A DNA stretch of 64,000 nt. It comes from Pedobacter sp. PF22-3. GTDB taxonomy: Bacteria > Bacteroidota > Bacteroidia > Sphingobacteriales > Sphingobacteriaceae. Below the pieces are notes generated by a model. The model saw only the letters and a list, made by a program, of their open reading frames with translations, was not told where the DNA came from and did no database searches. The translations under genes and the position numbers were made by a program. This document shows positions 18,016 through 26,173 of the stretch, one piece after another. The first letter of the stretch is position 1; every line of letters starts with the position of its first letter. The DNA is taken from assembly GCF_026239555.1 (NCBI RefSeq), contig NZ_JAPIVP010000002.1, forward strand, positions 186,001 to 250,000, written 5' to 3'.

Positions 18016-19267
18016 AAAGCGGCAAAAGCATCAGGGGCATCCTGCATTACAACGAGGACAAAGTAGCCAGTCTGGATGCCAGGTTAATCATGGCCAGTGG
18101 TTTTGCAGCAGACATAAAAAAAATGAACTTCTCCCAAAAGCTTAACCGCTTTAAACACCTTACTGGCCTGAATGCTGCCGTAAAGACCAATGCCCTACAT
18201 ATCTCCCTGAATTTTGACGCCTCGGACAAACTGGACAACCAGAAATTACAGCAGATCGCTTTGGAATATATGAAGCGTATCGGGTTTGGTGACCAGCCCT
18301 TTTTGGTCTACAGGCACGCGGATAGTGCTCATCCTCATATTCATATCGTCACAACCAATATCCAGAAAGATGGTGAACGCATTGACATTCATGGTATCGG
18401 CTACCGTTTTATCCGAGCCAGCACGTAAAGAAATGGAAATCAAATATGGCTGGTAAAAGCTGAAGGGCGGGAAATGAAACAAACCCAAAGATTAAGACCT
18501 GCTATTTATGGAGATAAACCGACCAAGCAGCAGATCAGTAATGTTGTTACCGGAGTTATGCGCCAGTACCATTATACTTCCTTTGAGCAATATAAAGCAA
18601 TACTGGAACAGTTCAATATCAAAGCAGACCGTGGCGCAGAAGATACCCGCATGTTTGAGAACAAAGGTTTGTTGTATTCCATACTGGATTGTAAGGGCGA
18701 GCAGATCGGTATCCCCGTAAAAGCCAGCCAGATCTATTGTAAACCAACACTGGATAACCTGGAAAAGCGTTTTGAGGCTGGAAAGAAAAAGCGGGAACCA
18801 CATAAGGCGGAGTTGAAAGAGCTGATAGATCACCTTTTTTCAAGTTTGGGCATTTAAGCCAGGTACGCTTTCAGGAGGAACTATTAAAAAACCGTGTTGA
18901 TGTGGTATTTAGATCAAACGAAAAAGGACAGCTCTATGGTGTTAATTATATCGACCATGAGCATAATACTGTATTCAACGGCAGTGATCTGGGTAAGGTT
19001 TATAGCGCAAAGGCATTAGTCCAGCGATTTGATAAAGCACAGGATAACCATTCCCCATCCCAAGATAAAACAGAGCAAAGACCGATGGAACAGGTAGAAT
19101 CCCTGCAAATCCATCCACTCACTTATTTAAAACTCCCTGAACAGACAAATTTCCTGTAAACCATACTGGCCCAGGCGCATGAAGAAAGCGGCATTAAAAT
19201 CCCTAAACGCCGTAAAAAATGCAAAAAAGGCAGGATCATCGAACAGGACCAACAATTAACCCTATAA
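18000..19267 (+). pseudogene. Relaxase/mobilization nuclease, broken by several frameshifts
   Basis: The first 135 codons encode a clear relaxase start (MVAKIESGKSIRGILHY), ending in the three-His motif HADSAHPHIHIVTTN of MobP/MobV-like nucleases. After about 18396 the homologous sequence hops frames (VLSEPARKEMEIKYG, then KAEGREMKQTQRLRPA). It continues as 18474-18857, then 18860-19159 (NEKGQLYGVNYIDHEHN), and finally a Lys/Arg-rich tail to 19267. At least four frame changes are needed, so no functional relaxase is made and the island cannot be mobilized by its own protein. The catalytic N terminus alone could still be translated. Confidence 0.85.
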
Positions 19268-19279
19268 AATATTATACCA

Positions 19280-19618
19280 ATGAATACTGGAGAAGATACA
19301 CAAGGACTCAGAAAGATCATGGACTTAACCCGCCTAATCAGCATCACCATTTTAGTACTGCATATTTATTTAGCCTGTTACAGGGCTTTTGAGTATTGGG
19401 GCTTTACCGCAAGCCTAACCGACCGCCTGATGGGCAATATTGCAAAGACTGGCTTGTTTAGTGGCCTGCTCAAACCCAAACTGGCCGCACTGGTGTGCCT
19501 GATTATTTCGCTAATTGGGTTGAAAGGCAAAAAGGACCAGAAGATCCAAAAGAAGAGCATAATCGCTTGCCTGTTATGTGGCTTACTGTGCAATTCCGTG
19601 ATACCGTTGCCACCATGA
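19280..19618 (+). pseudogene. Conjugal coupling protein (VirD4/TraG-type MobC), N-terminal stub
   Basis: 112 codons starting MNTGEDTQGLRKIMDLTR, followed by membrane segments (ITILVLHIYLACYRAFEYWG, LVCLIISLIGLKG). This is the typical N terminus of Bacteroidota TraG/VirD4 coupling proteins with YWFCY-type membrane regions. Sequence similarity stops near 19588, before the Walker ATPase domain, where an unrelated reading frame begins. The protein would lack its motor and be useless for transfer. It starts 12 nt after the relaxase remnant, the normal mob gene order. Confidence 0.75.
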
Positions 19619-20184
19619 AAGATGGTAAAGTGGACTACGTGAAAAAGGAGTTTAGTCAAACCTATTACAGCCCGGTCATGCAAAATTCACATTATGTTGA
19701 CCGAGGTAAGGGATTCAGCCTGGAGCAGGCGGCCAATATGTTGCAAGGCCGTGCTGTGTTCCGTGATGATCTGGTGAGTAGAGCGGGCGTACAATATAAA
19801 GCCTGGAACAGTTACCAGTTCAATGAACCCAAGGACAAGTACAGCAACTACACCCTGAAGCAGTTTGGTGAAGGTTATGGCTTTGACCTGAAAAAAGAAC
19901 TGGCTAATTACGACATCAAGGAAATGCAGCAACCCGACTTGGCCAAACAAATTGTTGAACGTATGGAAAACGGACATACCCCTGTTGTAACGCTTGTTGG
20001 AAAGGACGGACAGGAAAAGCCGTTGCGCATTGAGGCAGTTCCCCATTATGGCAATATCAATTTATCTGAACCTGATGGGAAGCCAGTTAAACGCGAGGAA
20101 TACCAGAAAGAGCAGAACCTTGGTCAGGATGTGGGTAAGGATAAATCAAAAGCGAAACAGCAAAGCCAGGAAATCAGCATGTAA
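19588..20184 (+). pseudogene. C-terminal part of a DUF3945-like mobile-element protein, left after deletion
   Basis: The frame that takes over at about 19588 (TVQFRDTVATMKDGKVDYV ...) resembles the C-terminal region of large DUF4099/DUF3945 proteins of Bacteroidota conjugative elements. Features include the repeat-like YTLKQFGEGYGFDLKKEL, DLAKQIVERMENGHTPVV and a Lys/Gln-rich tail. An internal ATG at 19615 could start a 189-residue product. The missing N terminus and the coupling-protein stub on the other side point to one large deletion that removed the conjugation genes. Cellular role of the family is not settled. Confidence 0.65.
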
Positions 20185-20249
20185 GTGCTTATGTATATCT
20201 TATTAAAACAAAACAATTCATTTATTCATTTTTTAAACCCCAATTTATT

Positions 20250-20429
20250 ATATCAACATTTCAAAAATTAAAAGATTTAGTAGCATCAGCAGAGGCTGAC
20301 GCAATAGCATTCCACGAAAAATCTAATAAGGCTGCGGGCACGAGATTGCGCAAAGCTTATCAGGAGATCAAAGTTCTGGCGCAGGCTGGACGTACTGAGG
20401 TAACTGAGCTGAAAAACAAAGAGAGTTAA
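20250..20429 (+). pseudogene. Histone H1-like (Hc1-type) protein, start codon apparently lost
   Basis: A 59-codon frame encoding FQKLKDLVASAEADAIAFH ... KAAGTRLRKAYQEIKVLAQ ... ELKNKES. This is the short Lys/Ala-rich Hc1-type nucleoid protein common in Bacteroidota and on their conjugative elements. At the expected start (20250) the codon is ATA instead of ATG, and no in-frame ATG, GTG or TTG lies close upstream. Either a rare start is used or the gene is dead. It is too short for usual ORF listing. Confidence 0.65.
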
Positions 20430-20524
20430 TAACAGTACAAAGACTGTTTTGGGAATTATGACCCTGTTCCAGATTGGAGTAGGACTTTTTTAATCTCTAG
20501 TGGATAAGCCCTTTTATAGTAGCA

Positions 20525-21238
20525 TCATTGGCCGCCTGTAAATTTAATCTGGTTGAATATCTTAATAGCATCAAACCCATGATCCAGCAAAATTTTGACC
20601 ATTCCTGGACTTTGTTTTAATTCATATCTCATAGCGATATCATCAATGGCCATGAAGTATAATACCGCATTCTTTTTGGCAAAATCTGCGTCAGTGTGCC
20701 CCATATCTACAAAAAGATTCTTAGCGTCAATTGAACCTTGGGAAATTTCTCCAGGCTTTGTGAAACTAAACTGATAGAGTTGAACATCGCTATCAGCAAT
20801 TAAAGACTGATGGTCAAAATGGGAAAAGGTATTGCGATATAAATTTTTAAATTCAAGTAATGCAGTTTTCTCATTTTCTGTTATAATTTCTTTTTCGCAG
20901 GCACTATTAATGTTCTCAAATAACACCTTCTTCCCAAATTTTTGAATAGCGGCTGCTCTTTGTTCATTGAACAATTGGAAGTCAGTCATCATAACGGTTA
21001 CTTCAGAATTTATCAGTGCAACTTTTAAAAACTTTTCCATGTAATGATTGGTGAGCGTTAAGGCAGCCTGGAACATGCCGTAAACTAAGCAGTTGCGTAT
21101 TTCATGCCTGATGATGCCAAAAGCCCCGCTAGGCATTCCGTTTTCGAACCTTTCAAATAAAAAATCATACTTCTCCCTGTTTTCAACTGTATTGAAAAGT
21201 TGTATAAAGCGGTCAAAACGCTCCTGTGTATTTTCCAT
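20525..21238 (-). CDS. HEPN-motif protein, divergent from the Ntn-hydrolase gene
   Basis: 237 residues, helical, with RNTFSH at 135-140 (FKNLYRNTFSHFD), the RNxxxH signature of HEPN RNase domains. No other domain recognised. The start is 105 bp from the start of the divergent proteasome-like gene, and the next gene beyond that also carries a HEPN motif. Together the three look like one cassette. It could be a ribonuclease effector, or a HEPN partner held inactive by its neighbours. Confidence 0.6.
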   Translation of the reverse strand: MENTQERFDRFIQLFNTVENREKYDFLFERFENGMPSGAFGIIRHEIRNCLVYGMFQAALTLTNHYMEKFLKVALINSEVTVMMTDFQLFNEQRAAAIQKFGKKVLFENINSACEKEIITENEKTALLEFKNLYRNTFSHFDHQSLIADSDVQLYQFSFTKPGEISQGSIDAKNLFVDMGHTDADFAKKNAVLYFMAIDDIAMRYELKQSPGMVKILLDHGFDAIKIFNQIKFTGGQ

Positions 21239-21343
21239 ATTACAAGATTAATCATTTTATAAACTTAAAGTACCTTAAATGATTGATGTCATTATCTAAC
21301 TATTTTATAATGTATCTTTAATCAATTGTTTACCATAAATCAG

Positions 21344-22165
21344 ATGACATTAGTTGTAATTAAAAGAGAAGGCAAAAGAGTTTCATTTTCTTCAGACTCC
21401 CGGATTATTTTCGGTGATGCCGGACATATGGATAAAGGAATTAAATTATTTGCTGTGCCTTTCAGGATTAAAGAACCTGCCAGTAAACGAGAGGACTTGG
21501 ATAAATGGGCCTATCAAAGTCAGTTTGGTATAGCAGTAGTCGGAAGTTCTATAAACGCCTACTCTGTCAAAGATGCGATCAGCGAGGTACTGAACAATAT
21601 TACAGCAGTTACCAACCTGTCTGATGTGTCAATACCAACAATTGGTTCCCTGATATTGAAAGTATACAAAGCGGTATCTGAAGATCTTGCACCAATTTTA
21701 CATAAAGGCGGACTCTGTGAAATTATATTTGGTGGTTACTGCCTCGCCACACGAAAGATCAGGGTTTTAAGATTCTTTCCAACCATAAACGAGGAAAATA
21801 TAACCTACGATTTCCAAGAGATTTTACCCGATGACGGGGTCATGTTCTTTGGTTCCGGAAGTAAATATGGTGTTGAAATCAATGAAGCAGAAAAAGATTT
21901 AACCCCACTACAGATCATTAAAAAAGTTATTGTATCTGAAAAAGATAAGGCTGTTGGCGGTGCACTTCAACACGGCGCTTTCAATGAGGATATGTTCAAA
22001 ATAAGCGGAGTAGTTGAGCGTCAATTTAATAAAGAAGGTGAACTGATAAAGCAGACGAAATACAGAAGGGGGTTTATTGTAGAAAACGAAAAGGAAGATG
22101 CAATGAAACCGCCATATTTATTTATTGCCTATGGCTATCAACCTATGGATTTTACTTTAGACTAG
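21344..22165 (+). CDS. Proteasome beta-like Ntn hydrolase (putative threonine peptidase)
   Basis: 273 residues from ATG at 21344 (an upstream TTG at 21326 is in frame but unlikely). The second codon is Thr, so Met removal would expose Thr1. Counting from it, Asp17, Ser18, Arg19 (SSDSR) and Lys33 (GIKLF) fall at exactly the proteasome/HslV catalytic positions. Further matches are FGIAVVGSS (the glycine-rich loop after strand S4), IFGGY and FFGSGSKYGVEI, like the GSGS helix start carrying Ser129. A 20-residue insertion precedes the second glycine loop. It probably hydrolyses peptides or self-processes; no unfoldase gene is adjacent. HEPN genes lie on both sides. Confidence 0.7.
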   Translation: MTLVVIKREGKRVSFSSDSRIIFGDAGHMDKGIKLFAVPFRIKEPASKREDLDKWAYQSQFGIAVVGSSINAYSVKDAISEVLNNITAVTNLSDVSIPTIGSLILKVYKAVSEDLAPILHKGGLCEIIFGGYCLATRKIRVLRFFPTINEENITYDFQEILPDDGVMFFGSGSKYGVEINEAEKDLTPLQIIKKVIVSEKDKAVGGALQHGAFNEDMFKISGVVERQFNKEGELIKQTKYRRGFIVENEKEDAMKPPYLFIAYGYQPMDFTLD

Positions 22166-22209
22166 AGCATGTAACTTTATTAAACAAAACGCTGCAAATA
22201 AATATTGCT

Positions 22210-23016
22210 ATGGAAGGAAAAACGCATCACATTTCAGATAAGAGAAAAGTTAAGTTAGTGATTTACGAAATTCAAGACGTAAATGAAGATGTTTCAATGC
22301 AAGAAATTGTGCAATTTAAAATTGGGAAAGCAAAAATAAAATTTGACACACCTAATTCTACTGCACTATATCTGAACGCTTCTGAGCGTGAACTAAAATC
22401 AGCAAAATTACTCCATAAGTCATTGCTAGAGCCTAAACTCCAGACAAGGGAATCCTATGACTTTTCAGATGAGGATTCTTCCAAACTGTATGATTATTTT
22501 GAGCATATTAAAATGAGTATAATTATGGCTTATACCGCTGTAGAGTGCCTCTGCAATGCGTTAATCCCTCGTAACTACTCTTATACAGAACAAGGTAAGG
22601 ATGGTGTCAGGCTATGGGACTATAAAGAAATCCAGCGATGGAAATCTACCACCCAAAAGTTACGACAAATATTGCCAAAAGCGCTCAATATGAAAGACCC
22701 TGGCCAGTTCAAATCCTATTCAACATTTTGCAAACTGGAAACGGTAAGAAATGAGGTAATTCATACCCGGAGCATAATACCCAAAGATATCAAAATTGAC
22801 TACAGGCTTGATTACCAATTGCTTCAGCCTAAAATATTTAATGTAATTTCCTCAGCGAAATCACTCATAAAGGAGCTTCACGGCGCTTTGCCATATACCA
22901 GGGAAATGCCGATGCTTTATGAAACTGAGGATATAGATAAAATAAAGGTCAAATCATGGGATGATTTAGGATTGATTCAAACTGGCGATGGGAATAGTGG
23001 CTCACAACCAACATAG
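22210..23016 (+). CDS. HEPN-motif protein downstream of the Ntn hydrolase
   Basis: 268 residues. The N-terminal 60 residues are beta-rich and the rest helical. RNEVIH at 180-185 (LETVRNEVIHTRS) is the HEPN RNxxxH motif, and an earlier helix (IIMAYTAVECLCNALIP) matches the first core helix of HEPN domains that carry a conserved Glu. It starts 44 nt after the Ntn-hydrolase stop on the same strand, so the two are probably co-transcribed. It may be an RNase whose activity is controlled by the peptidase, which is inference only. Confidence 0.6.
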   Translation: MEGKTHHISDKRKVKLVIYEIQDVNEDVSMQEIVQFKIGKAKIKFDTPNSTALYLNASERELKSAKLLHKSLLEPKLQTRESYDFSDEDSSKLYDYFEHIKMSIIMAYTAVECLCNALIPRNYSYTEQGKDGVRLWDYKEIQRWKSTTQKLRQILPKALNMKDPGQFKSYSTFCKLETVRNEVIHTRSIIPKDIKIDYRLDYQLLQPKIFNVISSAKSLIKELHGALPYTREMPMLYETEDIDKIKVKSWDDLGLIQTGDGNSGSQPT

Positions 23017-23041
23017 TTGTCTCTTAATTAATTAGCCAAAA

Positions 23042-23118
23042 TCATCCCATCCAATGGCACTTCTTAAATTTTCTACCGTTTCCGCATTGGCAAGGTTCGT
23101 TTCGAGATGGAATACGGC
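23042..23118 (-). pseudogene. Orphan SEC-C zinc-motif remnant
   Basis: On the minus strand a short frame reads PSRNEPCQCGNGRKFKKCHW then stops. This is the Cys-x-Cys...Lys-Cys-His SEC-C zinc knuckle that normally ends a longer protein. An in-frame stop about 15 codons upstream and a lack of homologous sequence show it is a fragment. A complete SEC-C protein lies at 32998-33843. Confidence 0.55.
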
Positions 23119-23191
23119 AAGCCGCACGTGCAGAGGTGACAAGCTAAAAAACAAAGAAACTAAATAGTTTAAAAAGCCGTTGAGAATTATG

Positions 23192-23220
23192 AACCTGCCC
23201 AGGCTTCGGGGCAGGTTTTT
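23192..23220. terminator. Rho-independent terminator
   Basis: aacctgccc (23192-23200) pairs with gggcaggtt (23209-23217), 9-bp GC-rich stem and 8-nt loop, followed by T-rich sequence. It is preceded by the tail of a second Hc1-like gene (about 23128-23166, LKNKETK). It lies 15 bp beyond the 385-residue minus-strand gene. Confidence 0.65.
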
Positions 23221-23235
23221 GTATTTTTAACTCGA

Positions 23236-24393
23236 TCAATAATTATCATCAGCAAAGTCGTCATAGACTTCATTACAGATTTCGTGTAGATAATTGGTGG
23301 CAATTGAACGGCTTAGATTATTTTTGGCATTTGGGTTTAGGTATACAGAACAATCCACATTTGTACTATCTGGATCATTACTCAATATAGTCTTGTCATT
23401 CAAAAAGATGATCCCTGATAGGTAATTAGAAACACCATATATTGTTTCAGTTCCAGAGAACTTGGGATTATAATTTGCAAATGGAGTAATATCGTTTTTA
23501 TATTGACAAAATACCCGCCTGGCATATGATCTTTGAAAAATCTCCAGTTCTCGATTTTGATTCAATATTTGATTGTACCACGGAAAACTCACCAGAATGA
23601 TCAAAGTTGGTTGATCTTTTAAAAATTTGTTAGCGTAGATAAAGATATTTGTGTGGTGATTTCCGGCATGCCGATACGGGCCATAAGTTCTTAAAGCAGA
23701 AGACACACCGCGTTTCCAAGAAAACACGAAGGACAATTCTGGTATTTCTTTGGATCGAAAGCTATAAATATCTGGTTTCGCAACTACAGCATCACTCAAT
23801 TCCTTCAATAGCTTATTTCTTTTTTGCTGCAAAATAGAATAAGATATTCCCATATCATATTCAGCCATGATATTTACAAGTGTTGGAAATTCCTCTTCCA
23901 GATCTTTATATATGCCCTCAAGAATTTCATTAACGTTATCTTTCAATACTTTTATGTCAAAATAGATACCTACTGATTCAATATAACCATCAAGATTAGT
24001 TTCTTGCTTACCTAGTTCTTTGGCAAAACTACTTTCTTTTGGTAAAGTGACATCAGCCTGAATAGGTGAAAACAGGTAATTTTTACCAGTAAGTATTTCT
24101 TTGTTCAAGTGATCAAAAGCGGATAGCTCCGCAAATGCACCCTGCCAGTTTTTTTCACTGGCAATTTCGTTCACCTGAACTAAAATAGGTTCTAACAAGC
24201 CAGCATCAGCGGAATAAATCTGATGTATACGCTTTAATCGTGCGGTAAAATTCTGTTTAAACTCATTAAAGTCATTAGGATTATTTAGTGCCCCAATAAC
24301 ATTATTTCCTTCAGTTAAATCGGTGCTAAAGGTTGCTGTGCCTGGCCCAAAAATACTGTTTATAAGAGTTGCATAATTCTCTAAGTGCGTCAT
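23236..24393 (-). CDS. Hypothetical protein with PD-(D/E)xK nuclease-like motif (last gene of the ABC-ATPase operon)
   Basis: 385 residues, no TM segment. A pattern suggestive of a restriction-endonuclease fold is present: Glu in GAFAELSAFDHL, Asp in NLDGYIE, then FDIKVLKD (Asp-x-Lys) about 15 residues on. The C-terminal half has no recognised domain. It lies 94 nt after the 561-residue gene on the same strand, so it is probably the fourth gene of that operon, though it might have its own promoter. A DNA-cleaving role is inferred from the motif alone. Confidence 0.5.
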   Translation of the reverse strand: MTHLENYATLINSIFGPGTATFSTDLTEGNNVIGALNNPNDFNEFKQNFTARLKRIHQIYSADAGLLEPILVQVNEIASEKNWQGAFAELSAFDHLNKEILTGKNYLFSPIQADVTLPKESSFAKELGKQETNLDGYIESVGIYFDIKVLKDNVNEILEGIYKDLEEEFPTLVNIMAEYDMGISYSILQQKRNKLLKELSDAVVAKPDIYSFRSKEIPELSFVFSWKRGVSSALRTYGPYRHAGNHHTNIFIYANKFLKDQPTLIILVSFPWYNQILNQNRELEIFQRSYARRVFCQYKNDITPFANYNPKFSGTETIYGVSNYLSGIIFLNDKTILSNDPDSTNVDCSVYLNPNAKNNLSRSIATNYLHEICNEVYDDFADDNY

Positions 24394-24487
24394 GGTAATT
24401 AATATTGTATTTAGGTTTAAATGTGTAAATTGATTATCTTTTTTATGAGATCGAATATATGGCAGATATGACTTTTACCTATTGTCA

Positions 24488-26173
24488 TTATTTTTTAGAG
24501 AGATTAATAACAATGTGATGCATATTGACTTCAACACCATTTCGCTCGTGAACAACCGTAAATTTCTTCAATTCTGAAAATTGAACTGAACTATCTTCTG
24601 TCAGTTTCACAAGTGGGTATTTAAAGTCATGGGATTTCACATAATCGCGATAGGTTTTATAAAATGAACCAAAATTTGCCACGTTCGCGTAGACTATTAT
24701 ATAATTGTCAGGTACCCCGTTAGCATCATAGGTGAAAATTTTATTTATATGGGTTGCGATGTAGCCTTTATCTACATAGGTTAAATTGAGTGCTTCGATG
24801 AGCGAAATCGGGAGGTGATTGATGTCCTGAATAAAAATATCGACTTCACCAGCAGACTTACCAGTTTCCGTTGTACTTTTTCGGGTTTGGTCTTTTACCA
24901 GAAAACCTGCACTTTCCATCATATTGGCAATAAAAGTATTTCTGTCATCCTCTGAGAAGTTGCCATAGTAGATGCGGTTGGTCTGGATGTTAAGGCAACT
25001 TTTTATAATGGCATCATCTACCTGTGTCGCCGAAGGTCTGGAAAGTTCCCAGTAAATTTTGAACATTTGCATCTGCTCGTTTTCGCCGGAATATTTTGCC
25101 TCAAGAGCTTCTATTGTGGCATCTGAAGCTGATGAAAACAATTGTTTAAGCTGGCTTTTTAGAGATTCAGAAGAGGCTTTTTTTTTTGGATCAGTTTCCA
25201 AAAATACTAAAAGGTTTCTTAGAAAAGCTGCTTCCTGACCATCTTGGGGCAGCTCGTTTAACCTGACAGCGATCCGTGACTGGTCTGCTGAAAAATTTAA
25301 TGCAAAAAAAGGCTCAAAGAATGTAGTGTTCAACTTCTCAAGAAAACTTGAAGACAACTGGCTTAAAGACAACCTGTCTTTAATTTCCTGATCTTTGATA
25401 AGAGAGTATTGATGAAACAAGGAGGATAGTTCTGCCCTAAAATCTAACCACGACAGTGGGTTTTGTTCTGATATTTTTGTCAGCCCTGCCAATATTCTGT
25501 AAAAACCAGTGTAAAATGACCCTTCCTTAAAATTGAACGAAAACCCATTCATTTTGAATAGCAGCTCGGCAATCTCCTTCAGGCCTGTCTTTAAAGAATG
25601 GGTTACATTATTTAAAATATTGACGGTCAAATCTATCACCCTGCTAAGTATGTGCGCGTCCGTTCTATTTTCAATCATCTGACTGGCAGATAAAAATTCA
25701 GACCTGCTCTTTTCAAGAGCAGCGACAGAAGTAGGCTTGTCCTGAGACAGCAGTCCCTGCTGCATGTTGATAAGACCAAGATGAAACAGGGCTTCAGCAG
25801 TTAGTTCAGCTTCTTGCGAAAGAAGATATTGGTTGAATATTTTCTCTATATCGCCTTTCTCATGTTCGAAAAGATAGTATAATGATTTTATTCTGGTGAT
25901 GTTTAATGACACGTCCTCATGATCCCAATTGTCAATTAAGACTGCTAAGGCCTGCCGTGGTTTTATTTTATTTAAAAAAACCAGATCCATTAACCTTTCG
26001 ATAGCTAATTTTTGAATGTAAGTATTCTCATTGGAGTCTGAGACAATACCACTTAACAGAGTGTTCAATTCCTTCTCAGTAGCTTTTTCTGCTTCTTCAA
26101 AAAAGTCAACCTGAAGGAATGTTATCCTTTCGTGAACGTCCATCGCAATAAAATGATCATTTATTCCTGCCAT
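24488..26173 (-). CDS. Helical-repeat protein with C-terminal nuclease-like domain (ABC-system effector candidate)
   Basis: 561 residues. The first 390 are helical and repeat-like (HEAT/TPR-type appearance, e.g. AEALFHLGLINMQQGLL). From about 420 comes a domain with ANMMESAGFLVKDQTRK, KSAGEVDIFI and ISLIEALNL, then HINKIF. The Asp of GEVDI and Glu of IEALNL fit a PD-(D/E)xK core in which the Lys may have moved to a neighbouring helix. Its start codon overlaps the ATPase stop (TAATG), so the proteins are translationally coupled. It is the likely effector of an ABC-ATPase conflict system. Confidence 0.6.
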   Translation of the reverse strand: MAGINDHFIAMDVHERITFLQVDFFEEAEKATEKELNTLLSGIVSDSNENTYIQKLAIERLMDLVFLNKIKPRQALAVLIDNWDHEDVSLNITRIKSLYYLFEHEKGDIEKIFNQYLLSQEAELTAEALFHLGLINMQQGLLSQDKPTSVAALEKSRSEFLSASQMIENRTDAHILSRVIDLTVNILNNVTHSLKTGLKEIAELLFKMNGFSFNFKEGSFYTGFYRILAGLTKISEQNPLSWLDFRAELSSLFHQYSLIKDQEIKDRLSLSQLSSSFLEKLNTTFFEPFFALNFSADQSRIAVRLNELPQDGQEAAFLRNLLVFLETDPKKKASSESLKSQLKQLFSSASDATIEALEAKYSGENEQMQMFKIYWELSRPSATQVDDAIIKSCLNIQTNRIYYGNFSEDDRNTFIANMMESAGFLVKDQTRKSTTETGKSAGEVDIFIQDINHLPISLIEALNLTYVDKGYIATHINKIFTYDANGVPDNYIIVYANVANFGSFYKTYRDYVKSHDFKYPLVKLTEDSSVQFSELKKFTVVHERNGVEVNMHHIVINLSKK

